From contig CANRDI010000006.1 of the NCBI GenBank assembly GCA_947629335.1, positions 34,105-98,104 on the forward strand: a stretch of 64,000 bases of DNA. The letters are read 5' to 3'. Origin of the DNA: an uncultured Clostridia bacterium (GTDB taxonomy: Bacteria; Bacillota; Clostridia; Oscillospirales; Ruminococcaceae). Under the pieces are notes generated by a model. It was not told the DNA's origin. It ran no database searches and saw nothing but the letters and a program-made list of their open reading frames with translations. This document shows positions 45,344 through 54,099 of the stretch, piece after piece (within the stretch, counting starts at the first letter, position 1; the number at the start of each line of letters is the position of its first letter). The position numbers were made by a program, and so were the translations under genes.

Positions 45344-45661
45344 TCACATCATATTTTCAATTGCCGAAGAATACTCTGACTTATTTGCCGCTCCGACAAT
45401 TCTTCCTGTCTCTTCGCCGTTCTTGAAAAAAACAATTGTGGGAACTGCCCCGACAACATATTTCCTCGCAAGTTTTGCGTCAAGATTTACATTTATTTTA
45501 GCGAGCTTTATCTTGTCGCCGTAATCCTCCTCGATCTCCGCAAGAACCGGCGATACCCTTTTACAAGGTCCGCAGGTATCCGAATAAAAATCCGCGAGAA
45601 CTATTCCCTTTGCTTTGAGTACTTCGCTGTCAAAATTTTCATTATCAACACTTATCGACAT
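45344..45661 (-). CDS. trxA: Thioredoxin
   Basis: A 105-residue thioredoxin. The track ORF starts at 45793, but AAAGGTG precedes the ATG at 45661 and the first 44 residues have no counterpart in the family. The active site CGPC is in FYSDTCGPCKRV, the cis-Pro loop is GAVPTIVFF, and the fold length is standard. It reduces protein disulfides and is recharged by TrxB encoded downstream. Confidence 0.93.
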   Translation of the reverse strand: MSISVDNENFDSEVLKAKGIVLADFYSDTCGPCKRVSPVLAEIEEDYGDKIKLAKINVNLDAKLARKYVVGAVPTIVFFKNGEETGRIVGAANKSEYSSAIENMM

Positions 45662-45956
45662 ATTATCACCTTTAAAAATACGGCGTTTGCCGTTATTGAA
45701 AATTATTCTTATCTGAGAAATATTTTTCTCGGCTTTATCTTTTCCCACACAAACGGCTGTATTCTTAAACAAAGTCATTCTCATATATTTCAAAAAATGC
45801 TCCGCAAATAATTCTACCCGTTCTATTTTAAGCTATAAAACTGCCGCATTTTTTTCCTCAATTATTTATTTCTAATTTTTTGACACGAAAAATTTTTTAA
45901 CACAAAAAACTCAAGTTCTTCTGACGAAATTCTGCTAAATCTGATGTCAACTGACG

Positions 45957-47321
45957 TCAATTTTTATCAAGCTCCGCGTCGGTTTTCGGAAGTCTTCGGT
46001 AAAGCGTAAACCACATTGTTAGGAAACATGCAAGTCCCCCGATAACATTTGAAACAGGCTCGGCGGTAAATACTCCGTCCTCGCCCATTCCAAGTCTCGG
46101 AAGTATTATGGTAAGAGGAACTACAATAATTGCCTTTCGGAGAAGAGAGAAAAATATCGCTCGTTTTGTACAACCCAAAGCGGTAAATGATGACTGTCCC
46201 GTGAACTGCAATGCCATAAAGCAAAATCCGAAGAAATATATTCCGAGTGCATGAGAAGCCGCGTCTATCATCTCCTTATCCGAGGTGAATATCGAAACAA
46301 TAACATGCGGCAGCGTCAGCACAAGTATCCATGCCGCGACCGTATAAATTACTCCCACACATGCCATAAAAAATATGCCCTTTCTTACGCGCGTAAACTT
46401 TTTCGCGCCGTAATTATAGCTTATAACAGGCTGTGAACCGCCCGTGAGCGACTGTATCGGAAGTGTGAAAATGTCGCGGACAGAATTTATTACCGTCATT
46501 ATCCCTACATAAAGGTCTCCGCCAAACTCATGCAGAGTGGCTGTACATACCGCCTGTACCATACAGTTCGTTCCCTGAACGATAAATCCCGAAAGTCCGA
46601 GCGATGTAATTTTCCCTATCGTCGCAGCATTTGGTATGAGATTTTGCTTTTTGATATGATAGAGCGTTCTTTTTCCGAAAAAGAAAGATACCGCCCAAAT
46701 TGCAGACGCCGCCTGACTTATGACAGTAGCAAGCGCCGCGCCCTCGATCCCAAGTCCGAAGACAAAGATGAAAAGCGGGTCAAGTACAAGGTTCATTGCT
46801 GCGCCGATAAAAATAGTCAACATTCCCGTGCGCGGAAATCCCTGAGCATTTATAAAACCATTCAGTCCTGTAGAAAGCATTGAAAAAGTCGTTCCGAGCA
46901 GATATATTTTAAGATAGCGGTCAGCAAAAACATAAGAACCGTCGCTCGCTCCGAAAAGATACAGAACGGGTTTTCGGAATATCATACAAAAAGCGCAGAT
47001 AATAAACGAACTTACCGTAAGAAGCATAAACGACTGTCCGAGAATATGCTCGGCTTTTTTTTGGTCGCGTGCGCCGCGCGCTATTGAAAACAAGGGAGTT
47101 CCGCCTTGACCGAAAAGGTTTGTAAACGCCGCAATAAGACTTGTCAGCGGGAAAGCAAGTCCTATCCCTGTAAGCGCCATATTTCCTATTTCGGGAAGAT
47201 GTCCTATATAGATCCTGTCTACAACATTATAAAGTAACTGTACAAGCTGGGCGAACAGAAGCGGCACAGACTGTGCCAAGATATTTTTCCACACAGCACC
47301 CTGTGAGAAATCATTTTTCAT
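45957..47321 (-). CDS. MATE family multidrug/sodium antiporter
   Basis: A 454-residue integral membrane protein with about 12 hydrophobic helices in two related halves, beginning SVPLLFAQLVQLLYNVVDRI; the LYNVVDRIYIGHL motif and FGQGGTPLFSIARG are characteristic of MATE transporters. It would export cationic compounds in exchange for Na+ or H+; the substrate cannot be read from sequence. It stands alone, transcribed away from the small secreted-protein pair. Confidence 0.9.
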   Translation of the reverse strand: MKNDFSQGAVWKNILAQSVPLLFAQLVQLLYNVVDRIYIGHLPEIGNMALTGIGLAFPLTSLIAAFTNLFGQGGTPLFSIARGARDQKKAEHILGQSFMLLTVSSFIICAFCMIFRKPVLYLFGASDGSYVFADRYLKIYLLGTTFSMLSTGLNGFINAQGFPRTGMLTIFIGAAMNLVLDPLFIFVFGLGIEGAALATVISQAASAIWAVSFFFGKRTLYHIKKQNLIPNAATIGKITSLGLSGFIVQGTNCMVQAVCTATLHEFGGDLYVGIMTVINSVRDIFTLPIQSLTGGSQPVISYNYGAKKFTRVRKGIFFMACVGVIYTVAAWILVLTLPHVIVSIFTSDKEMIDAASHALGIYFFGFCFMALQFTGQSSFTALGCTKRAIFFSLLRKAIIVVPLTIILPRLGMGEDGVFTAEPVSNVIGGLACFLTMWFTLYRRLPKTDAELDKN

Positions 47322-47618
47322 TTTTTAGTCACCTTGATTTTTCCGTAAAATATAAAAAACAATGATCCGTCGAAAATTACGGACAATCCGCTTTTAAAAT
47401 ATCAGAATAAATTCTTATAATATTGTAGCACATCTGACAGGATATGTCAAGCGCGAACCTCAGATTTTATAATATTCCGCGGCATTATGTCTGTTTTAAT
47501 GCGGTCAATATCGGAACTATAGCGGCGCAATTTCCTGATTTTTCGCACATTTCAGACAACTTTTTCATATTATGGTGAGGATAGCAATATCCGAATAACC
47601 ATGAAAGGCAGAGGAAAA

Positions 47619-48128
47619 ATGAACAACAATGAAAACAAAAATAAAAGCGACCGCAAACTGCCGATAATCATATTTCTTATAGCAGCGGTAATTCTGCTCG
47701 GAATTACCGTTGGATATCTCAGCATAAGAAAACTGTCCGATTATCCCGGAGGCATAGGTTTTACGATAGATTCCGTAAATAAGGACAAAAATGACGTCAA
47801 TGAGCAAAATGTCACTATACCCGGAATAACTGCCATGCATATAAAATCGGGAGAAGACAGATTAGTTACGGGACTTTACAATCCTGTTGAAAACAGCGGG
47901 TTATATTACCTTACATTTGAGCTGAGTGCAATTATTGACGGGAAAAGCGAGCTTTTATACTCTTCGGGACTTGTAGAACCGGGAAACGGTATCTATGAAA
48001 TAAAGCTGAACAAAACATTTGAAAAAGGAACTTATAATGCCGTTGTGCATATACAGCCATATCGCATGGACAAAGAACGTACTCCGACTAACAACGCGGA
48101 TATTATAGTGGTAATAATTGCAGAATAA
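47619..48128 (+). CDS. Membrane-anchored extracellular protein of unknown function
   Basis: About 169 residues; GAGGAAAA before the ATG at 47619 sets the start. One membrane segment follows a basic stretch (KLPIIIFLIAAVILLGITVG) with the C-terminal part outside: a beta-rich domain with TIDSVNKDKNDVNEQNVTIP then YYLTFELSAIIDGKSELLYS. It is followed 12 bp downstream by a second secreted protein, so the two probably form a small extracellular complex. No family is recognised. Confidence 0.62.
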   Translation: MNNNENKNKSDRKLPIIIFLIAAVILLGITVGYLSIRKLSDYPGGIGFTIDSVNKDKNDVNEQNVTIPGITAMHIKSGEDRLVTGLYNPVENSGLYYLTFELSAIIDGKSELLYSSGLVEPGNGIYEIKLNKTFEKGTYNAVVHIQPYRMDKERTPTNNADIIVVIIAE

Positions 48129-48139
48129 AAAGGAGGGCT

Positions 48140-48640
48140 ATGACGATCCTTATGAAAAAAATAAAATGGACAATATTTTTGATCGCCGCCGTGCTTATGT
48201 TTATTACCGCTCATTTCGCCGTATTTTCGGCAGCAGAAATTACTACTGAAGGCAGCCGCACCGTCAGCATAGATTATAACGCGGAAGTTTCATATAAAGT
48301 GACTATTCCCGCAAGCGTTATTTTTTCAAAAGAAGAAATGACGGCTGAAAGAGCCTTACAGGCAAGCGACGTTGTGCTGAATGAAGGAGAATATCTCAAT
48401 ATTTATGTCGAAAGTATGAACGGTTTTAAAATGGTAAACGAAAGCGGTTTTATAGAATATGATATGAAAGTAAACGGACAGAAAATGTCGGGTCAGGAAA
48501 GTATAAAAATACTTTCTGTTGCCGCAGGAGAAAAATCAGGCTGGGCTGTACTAAACTTCAGCACAAATCTTTCAAATGAAAACATAAGATTTGCAGGAAA
48601 TTATTCCGATACCCTTACATTTACAGTTCAGATAGCATAG
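48140..48640 (+). CDS. Secreted protein with a repeat-like beta domain, unknown function
   Basis: A 166-residue protein with an N-terminal signal (MKKIKWTIFLIAAVLMFITA) ending at AVFSAAEITTEG and a mature all-beta domain (SIDYNAEVSYKVTIPASVIF and VLNFSTNLSNENIRFAGNYS). The segment SYKVTIPASV recalls short secreted spore- or surface-associated beta proteins of Clostridia, but I cannot name the family. GGAGG lies 3 nt before the ATG at 48140; an internal ATG at 48152 is an alternative start. It pairs with the anchored protein 12 bp upstream. Confidence 0.6.
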   Translation: MTILMKKIKWTIFLIAAVLMFITAHFAVFSAAEITTEGSRTVSIDYNAEVSYKVTIPASVIFSKEEMTAERALQASDVVLNEGEYLNIYVESMNGFKMVNESGFIEYDMKVNGQKMSGQESIKILSVAAGEKSGWAVLNFSTNLSNENIRFAGNYSDTLTFTVQIA

Positions 48641-48645
48641 CTGTC

Positions 48646-48833
48646 AGTGTACAGTTTACAGTGTATAGTGCAAAGTTAAGGTATCCGTTGCGCGGATAAT
48701 ATTTAATTGTTTTAAGTTAATAGAATTAGGCTTGAACCCAAGTGAGTTCAAGCCTATGCGTTCTAATTCCGAAACAATCTGATAAAATCCGCAAAGCGGA
48801 TACCTATTACTGTTTACTGTGTACTATAACTTC
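48646..48833. repeat. Large palindromic element, MITE-like
   Basis: The outer arms CAGTTTACAGTGTATAGTG and the complement of TACTGTTTACTGTGTACTAT, the inner arms AGGTATCCGTTGCGCGGAT and ATCCGCAAAGCGGATACCT, and the centre AGGCTTGAAC / GTTCAAGCCT are arranged symmetrically over about 190 bp. It sits between the last core gene and the serine recombinase. The central stem also acts as a terminator for both sides. Confidence 0.65.
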
Positions 48834-48865
48834 TTTTCCTATACTTAAGGATACCACAAAGTTAC

Positions 48866-50485
48866 TTAATCGATTTTCCCGACAAATCGGTAGAAGATCT
48901 CGATTTCCTGTGTTCTACTGCCGTTCTCATCGTTCTCCGCTTGATGAACCACGATCTTGTCGATCAACTCGTTCAGCAGCGGCGCGGTGAGCTCCGTCAG
49001 TTCGGTGTACTTGCGGATAAGCGACAGCCATTTTTCTGCTCCGTCGGCATCCTGCGCCGATTTATCAAGCTTGGCTTGAAGTTCCTGCGTTTTGTTTTCA
49101 AGCTGCGTTTGTTCCTCTTGGTACTTCGCCGAGAGCATTGCGAAGTTGCGTTCGGTTATGGCTTCCTTTGCTCTGTCCTCGTACATCTTAGCGAACAAGT
49201 TATCCAACTCCTGCAGACGCTTTTCGATTTTCAACAGTTCCTTTTTGGCGCTTGCGTTTTCCTTTGCCCACTGCTTATCGCCGCATTTCAGCAACCGTTG
49301 AAGAAGCTCGCCATCGTTCTTTTCGTGCGCTTGAGATATCCAATATTGCAGTCTGCCGAGTACAACGGCGTATATCACATCATACCGAATATAGTGGCTC
49401 GAGCATTTATCCTTGCCGTATTCGCTATAGTTCGTACACATATAATATTGTCTTTCCCTTGACCTTGCGGTTGCATTTCTGCGCATATACCGCAATACCC
49501 GACCGCAGTCGGCGCACTTCAGAAGTCCCGCGAAAATTTGCGTTTCACCGCTTTTTTTAGGACGTTTTCGGCTTTCAATATGAGCGTGAGCCCGATCCCA
49601 GACATCCTTTGAAATAATAGGCTCGTGAGTATTTTCTACGGTATACCACTCGTCTTTTGGTCTGAGTACCTTTTTCTTATTCCTGAATGATATAGCGGTC
49701 TGCTTGTTGTGAACGCTGTTCCCGATGTACACTTCGCTTGAGAGGATCGCTTTGACAATAGCCGTTGACCATTGATGCCGTTTGTTTTCCGGCTGACCCT
49801 CGAAAACGTGAGCGAACGTTCCGTACTTTTGATAGTTCAGCCACGCGGGAGTCGGGATATGCTCATCGTCAAGCGTATGGCGGATTTTGGATGCTCCAAC
49901 CCCGTGCGCGGCGAGATCGAATATCTTTTCAACTATCCACCGCGCGTCCTCATCGGGAATGATTTTTCCCTTGATTTCGGGATGCCATTTGTAGCCTATC
50001 GGAGCGCATGGACTATAATACGCTCCGTTCAAAAAACGCGTTTTCATTGCCGCTTTGACCTTTTTGCTCGTCTGCCGTGCGTGCATTTCGTTGAGTATGT
50101 TCAGGAACGGCGCGATCTCGCTTTCGCCTTTCTCGCTGTCCACGCCGTCGCTGACCGCGATATATCTCACGCCCTTTGACGGGAAGTAAATGTCGGTATA
50201 TTGCCCCGTGAGAACATAATTTCTGCCGAGCCTTGACAGGTCTTTTGTGATAACGCAGTTGATTTTTCCGTCCTCGATATCATCGATCATGCGCTGAAAG
50301 CTCGGTCTGTCGAAATTTGTGCCGCTCCAGCCGTCGTCAACATACTCTCCGATAATGTTGAGATTTTGTTCTCTGCAATATTGAGTAAGCATATCACGCT
50401 GTGTGGATATGCTGCCGCTCTCGCCTTTCAGTTCGTCGTCGCGGCTAAGCCTCAGATAAAGTGCCGTGTTATATTGTTGTTTCAT
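48866..50485 (-). CDS. Large serine recombinase (TndX/Tn4451-type site-specific integrase)
   Basis: A 539-residue recombinase; GAGGAGGTTAATTTA before the ATG at 50485 (MKQQYNTALYLRLSRDDELK) sets the start. The resolvase domain has the catalytic Ser in GSISTQRDM, the conserved KDLSRLGRNY and VRYIAVSDGVDS. The recombinase domain (GYKWHPEIKGKI and IRHTLDDEHIPTPAWLN) is followed by a zinc ribbon (CADCGRVLRY...CSSHYI) and a coiled coil. It would excise and insert the island by cutting with a Ser-DNA link. Its position at one end of the island is typical of these elements; the att sites are not identified. Confidence 0.88.
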   Translation of the reverse strand: MKQQYNTALYLRLSRDDELKGESGSISTQRDMLTQYCREQNLNIIGEYVDDGWSGTNFDRPSFQRMIDDIEDGKINCVITKDLSRLGRNYVLTGQYTDIYFPSKGVRYIAVSDGVDSEKGESEIAPFLNILNEMHARQTSKKVKAAMKTRFLNGAYYSPCAPIGYKWHPEIKGKIIPDEDARWIVEKIFDLAAHGVGASKIRHTLDDEHIPTPAWLNYQKYGTFAHVFEGQPENKRHQWSTAIVKAILSSEVYIGNSVHNKQTAISFRNKKKVLRPKDEWYTVENTHEPIISKDVWDRAHAHIESRKRPKKSGETQIFAGLLKCADCGRVLRYMRRNATARSRERQYYMCTNYSEYGKDKCSSHYIRYDVIYAVVLGRLQYWISQAHEKNDGELLQRLLKCGDKQWAKENASAKKELLKIEKRLQELDNLFAKMYEDRAKEAITERNFAMLSAKYQEEQTQLENKTQELQAKLDKSAQDADGAEKWLSLIRKYTELTELTAPLLNELIDKIVVHQAENDENGSRTQEIEIFYRFVGKID

Positions 50486-50588
50486 TAAATTAACCTCCTC
50501 GTTCCGAAACAACCCGCATTACAACACATTGCTTTCAACAACACTATACCATAATGCGGGCGTAATGTCCAGCGGTTTTTTGAGAAAA

Positions 50589-50840
50589 TTATCCCGCTGC
50601 TTGGGTGCGTTTCTCGTACCTGATCGCGCTTTCCACAAGGTCAAGAGCCGTCACCTTTGTTTCGGCAAAGTGTTCCTTGATTTTGATCCTCGTCTTGCCG
50701 CTGATGTAATATAACACGTTATCTATCACTGAAAATCCGTCTTTCACGGGTGTCGAATTTTCGATTCTTGCCTCGGCTCGTCTGCTGAAAAATAGCAGAC
50801 AGGACTTAAAAAATATTTTCATTCTGTTAAATTGGGTCAT
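50589..50840 (-). CDS. Small TnpW-like transposon protein
   Basis: An 83-residue protein. The second half (GKTRIKIKEHFAETKVTALD, then SAIRYEKR) resembles TnpW-type proteins of Clostridia transposons, which occur next to the large serine recombinase; the function is unknown. GGAGG lies 7 nt before its ATG, which overlaps the stop of the upstream ribbon-helix-helix gene (ATGA), so the two are translationally coupled. The recombinase follows after about 100 bp. Confidence 0.6.
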   Translation of the reverse strand: MTQFNRMKIFFKSCLLFFSRRAEARIENSTPVKDGFSVIDNVLYYISGKTRIKIKEHFAETKVTALDLVESAIRYEKRTQAAG

Positions 50841-51325
50841 ATATCATCCTCCATAAAATCATAATCGTCTACTGTATATTTGTCAACAATTGTATCATCC
50901 GTGCTGCCCGTTGCGGATAATTTTTGCTCCGTGAACTCCCGATTATTTCTCGCGATCAAGTCATCAAGATTTATTTTTCCGCGCGTTCTGCGGACATTTC
51001 GGATCGCTTCTTTTCGATATTCCTCCATGATTTCGGGAGGAATATTTGCCAGCTCCGATAGTATCATGATGATCATCTCGACTTCGACAGCGTAACGGAA
51101 AAGCCCCTTTGAGATTTTTGTAACGCCCGCTTCGCTGCCCTTGACAATCTCTCCGGCAAGCTCCTTTGCGATGATATTTTTCTGCTTGCCAAGTTCAAGA
51201 TCGGAGACATATTTCTGAATTGCTGTCGCGATAAATTCAGAACGTGACCTTGAATGTTCCGCTGCATACTTGTCGCATAGCTGCAATGTTTCCTTGTCCA
51301 GACTGATACCTATTTTTTCTGCCAT
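50837..51325 (-). CDS. Ribbon-helix-helix (CopG/Arc-like) DNA-binding protein
   Basis: About 162 residues; GGAGG and 4 nt precede the ATG at 51325 (MAEKIGISLDKETLQLCDKY), so the first 44 residues of the track ORF are dropped. An N-terminal MAEKIGISLDKETLQLCDKY plus HSRSRSEFIATAIQKYV is the ribbon-helix-helix signature. It probably regulates element genes or marks origin sites. The C-terminal part is unrecognised and acidic. It couples to the TnpW-like gene through an ATGA overlap. Confidence 0.68.
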   Translation of the reverse strand: MAEKIGISLDKETLQLCDKYAAEHSRSRSEFIATAIQKYVSDLELGKQKNIIAKELAGEIVKGSEAGVTKISKGLFRYAVEVEMIIMILSELANIPPEIMEEYRKEAIRNVRRTRGKINLDDLIARNNREFTEQKLSATGSTDDTIVDKYTVDDYDFMEDDI

Positions 51326-51723
51326 TGAACCTCCATTTCCTGCGGTATGACCTTTTTGTGTCACCGCATTTCCTATTGTTGTCGCGTTTACGGTGTTTTT
51401 TCTTTCGAAGTGACACCTATGTTTCATACTTTTGCTTTTCTTGACATCAAACTTCACCTCCTGCGAATGGCTCTACAATGCGGTCGGCTTTGCCGTCCGC
51501 TGTGATTGCAGCACCGCTGCTTTAACCTGCATCAGAATAATGCGCACCAATTTGCCCGAATTTGCCGTGAAATATCTGCGCTATCTGCTTGCAATTTGCT
51601 CTGAGAACCGCCATGCTCAAACTCGCGCAGAAACGGCTCAAATTTTGCTCCGAATCTGCTCGGCGAGGAGTTATTCTACTCTGCTGAAACCCTCTCTCAA
51701 ATCGGCGGAAATCCGCCCAAACA
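51326..51723. other. Gap between the ATPase and RHH genes, no supported gene
   Basis: About 400 bp. The ORF at 51522-51731 on the minus strand lacks a ribosome site and has no family match, and I treat it as spurious. An element-internal regulatory region or origin is likely given the repeats on its ATPase side. Confidence 0.4.
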
Positions 51724-51868
51724 GCCGTCACTATTTTGGGGCAGTGCCGTCACTCTCGCAACAGCCGTCACTATCTGTAATTCGCATAGGTAAAGCGTTT
51801 GTAAGGTGCGGAGTGACGGCAGTGACGGCTATTTCTACCCACAGTTGACAGCTGTCACTGCTGTCACT
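51724..51868. repeat. Cluster of GCYGTCACT repeats at the 3' end of the ATPase gene
   Basis: Seven copies of GCCGTCACT or its variant GCTGTCACT: three direct (51724, 51746, 51764), two inverted and adjacent (51812 and 51821, AGTGACGGCAGTGACGGC), and two direct adjacent (51851 and 51860). They overlap the coding end of the ATPase gene and resemble iterons of replication proteins. Confidence 0.7.
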
Positions 51869-52825
51869 TTCACGGTCATATTTAAGAATTATAAACCGCT
51901 GTCCGCACGATCTTTTTATTTCAAAGGTCACGCCGAATGATTTCAGTTCGATTCCGTGCTGAACCAGATTTTGAGTGATCTTATTTGACGGAATCTCAAC
52001 GCCGAATTGCATTTTCAACTCGCCGACAAGCATTGTAGCCGAGCCTTTGAAATGTTTTTTCTCCAACATGAAATCGTGTATCATGAAAGAAAAATTATCG
52101 CGCGGCTTAGGCATTATTTTTTCCTCGGCAATCCAACGAGAGCCTTCGCGTTTCAAGTGCAGTTCCAGATTTTCGATATCGCGACCTACGCAATACAGAA
52201 TAACTTCGCCGCTGCCTCGCTGCTTTTCAATCATCACCATACTCCCGTCAACGCAGCCGCTAATTCCTGTCGTTCCGGATATCATGTTGAACGGATCGCT
52301 GTCGCGGCACTTGCGGGTATGATGAACCAACAAGATCGCGATTCGCAGTTTGTCCGCGAGATTTTTCAGCACGGAAAGTTCTTTATAGTCGGAAGCGTAA
52401 CTTGTATCATCGCCCGAACGGATTTTCTGCAAAGTATCGATGATGATTATTTTCAGATCCGGGTGCTGTAACTTGAAGTTCTCGATCTGCTTTTCGAGAA
52501 CACCACCGAGCGTTCCTGCCATAATAGCAAAGTGAAGATTCTCACTCGGCTCGCTTGTGAGTTCGAACAGTCTGTTCTGTATTCGAGTGTAGCTGTCCTC
52601 CAAGCAAAGGTAGAGCGCGGTGCCGCGTTTGGTTTCCCGTCCGAGTACCTTTTCTCCTTTCGCAATGCTGAGAGCCATATCCAGCGCAAGCCACGACTTT
52701 CCGACTTTTGGCGATCCCGCCAAGATGAACAGTCCCGTTGAGATCATTCCGTCAACACAGAATTCAATCGGCTTGAGCGGTGTGGTCATAAGTTGTTCGC
52801 AGTTTACTGTTTTGAGTTCGTTCAA
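51731..52825 (-). CDS. RepA-like AAA/RecA-fold ATPase of a mobile element
   Basis: A 364-residue protein with Walker A FILAGSPKVGKSWLALDMAL and Walker B KIIIIDTLQKI, as in the RepA/AAA_25 group found in integrative elements. The core ends about residue 240; the C-terminus is a Ser/Asp-rich tail whose DNA carries the iteron-like repeats. It probably acts as a replicative helicase or in element maintenance. GAGGGCAAG lies just before the ATG. It is transcribed toward the RHH gene, 400 bp away. Confidence 0.72.
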   Translation of the reverse strand: MNELKTVNCEQLMTTPLKPIEFCVDGMISTGLFILAGSPKVGKSWLALDMALSIAKGEKVLGRETKRGTALYLCLEDSYTRIQNRLFELTSEPSENLHFAIMAGTLGGVLEKQIENFKLQHPDLKIIIIDTLQKIRSGDDTSYASDYKELSVLKNLADKLRIAILLVHHTRKCRDSDPFNMISGTTGISGCVDGSMVMIEKQRGSGEVILYCVGRDIENLELHLKREGSRWIAEEKIMPKPRDNFSFMIHDFMLEKKHFKGSATMLVGELKMQFGVEIPSNKITQNLVQHGIELKSFGVTFEIKRSCGQRFIILKYDRESDSSDSCQLWVEIAVTAVTPHLTNALPMRITDSDGCCESDGTAPK

Positions 52826-53003
52826 TAACTTGCCCTCCTTTTAGATGTTAATTGGTGGTTAATAAAAATATATTAACATAGTTTTGCCAAAAATAAATAT
52901 GGAATGAAACTCGGCATTTTTCGCAAAGTTTCATTCCGGACATTTATATTTATTTGATAGATGGATTTTTATTCTAACATATTTCTTTTTATGGCTATCC
53001 CTT

Positions 53004-53876
53004 TTAATCATCAACCGTAAACGCCATCATAGAAATTATAAGACGGTCAAATAAAGAAGTAAAGTTACGTCTGCTAAAACGAAAGCAAAATTCTGCAAGA
53101 TAAGAGGAAAGATTTTTTTGAGGAAGCCCATGATAAGTTCCAAGAATAAATGCTTTCGCATTACTAATCATAATATGCAGCCAATGCAGAGCTTCACCTT
53201 TTGGAGTATATTTTACAGGCTCGTGAACAAAATCAGTCAGTGCAGGTCCAAAACTACGATAGCCATCACTTTTAATCGTACTGCCTTTTGCAATGTGTTT
53301 AACCGCAAATTCTTTCACTGACTTTTGTTTGATATCTTTTGTTGTTTTCATTTTCAAATATAGGGGACTTCCTTTGTTATCCAACGATAAAGCGACAAAA
53401 ACCTTTGCTTTTTCGGTTCCCCTTCCGCGCTTCTTACCTACCGTTGGTCCTCCGAAAAAAGCATCATCAAACTCAATAATACCCTTCAGCTGATGAGTAT
53501 CATCTCGATTTTCCATAGCTTTTCTGATGCGTGAAAGCATATACCATGCTGTTTTGTAGGTGACACTAATCTGGTATTGTAACTGCAATGCTGAAATTCC
53601 TCTTTTGTCATTAGAAACTAAGTACATTGCCATAAACCATTTTGTCAATGGAGCATGTGTGCGGTGCATAATGGTTCCCGCCGTCACACTTGCTTGATAT
53701 CGGCAGTTTGTACATTGATAACGACCGTTTGACATAGTATACGCATGTTTACATCCACATTTTGGACATACAAAACCTTGCGGCCAACGCATTTGAAATA
53801 AATACTCTCTGCATTTTTCTTCTGTTCCAAATCTCTCAAGAAATTCTTGTAGTGAGATTTTTCTCTTTTTTGCCAT
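53004..53876 (-). CDS. IS1595-family (ISXO2-like) transposase
   Basis: A 290-residue DDE transposase. The N-terminal zinc ribbon is CPKCGCKHAYTMSNGRYQCTNC (short excerpts CPKCGCKHAY and YQCTNC), which IS1595 elements use for DNA binding, and the DDE domain has the first Asp in IIEFDDAFFGG, the second in TIKSDGYRSF and the following HYHGLPQKNL-like region. MAKKRKISLQEFLERFGTEE opens it. The ORF looks intact, so the element may still be active. Its stop is 11 bp inside the left inverted repeat. Confidence 0.87.
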   Translation of the reverse strand: MAKKRKISLQEFLERFGTEEKCREYLFQMRWPQGFVCPKCGCKHAYTMSNGRYQCTNCRYQASVTAGTIMHRTHAPLTKWFMAMYLVSNDKRGISALQLQYQISVTYKTAWYMLSRIRKAMENRDDTHQLKGIIEFDDAFFGGPTVGKKRGRGTEKAKVFVALSLDNKGSPLYLKMKTTKDIKQKSVKEFAVKHIAKGSTIKSDGYRSFGPALTDFVHEPVKYTPKGEALHWLHIMISNAKAFILGTYHGLPQKNLSSYLAEFCFRFSRRNFTSLFDRLIISMMAFTVDD

Positions 53877-53915
53877 TTTCTCTTCCCCTTTTTTTCTTTA
53901 TTATACTATTTTTGA

Positions 53916-54011
53916 TAGGTTTTGTAAAGATGATTTAAATAGGTTTTGTAAAGATGATTTAAATAGGTTTTGTAAAGATGATTTAAATAGGTTTTGTAAA
54001 GATGATTTAAA
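53916..54011. repeat. Four 24-bp tandem repeats at the right end of the IS
   Basis: Exactly four perfect copies of a 24-bp unit (TAGGTTTTGTAAAGATGA then TTTAAA), starting at 53916, 53940, 53964 and 53988. The unit contains GATGATTTAAA, the inner part of the right inverted repeat, so terminal-repeat DNA has been multiplied here. Confidence 0.9.
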
Positions 54012-54099
54012 GGGATAGCCATATTTCTTTTTATATGTCAATAGTGCAAATTGCTTAAAACGGATATATTGTTTTTGTGCACATTGTCAGTTCACTTAA

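Larger units (their letters stand above)
52993..54020. mobile_element. IS1595-family insertion sequence, 1028 bp
   Basis: Inverted repeats GGCTATCCCTTTTAATCATC on the left and GGCTATCCCTTTAAATCATC (reverse complement of the right end) agree at 19 of 20 positions. The flanks carry the identical 14-bp word ATATTTCTTTTTAT at 52979-52992 and 54021-54034, read as a target-site duplication; IS1595 elements usually duplicate 8 bp, so this is long. The element contains one transposase gene and four 24-bp tandem repeats near its right end. It landed between the ATPase gene and the XRE remnant, not in a gene. Confidence 0.88.

Noticed and set aside
51522-51731. 69-residue minus-strand ORF
   Set aside because: No ribosome site; low-complexity Arg/Gln content; lies in a regulatory gap.
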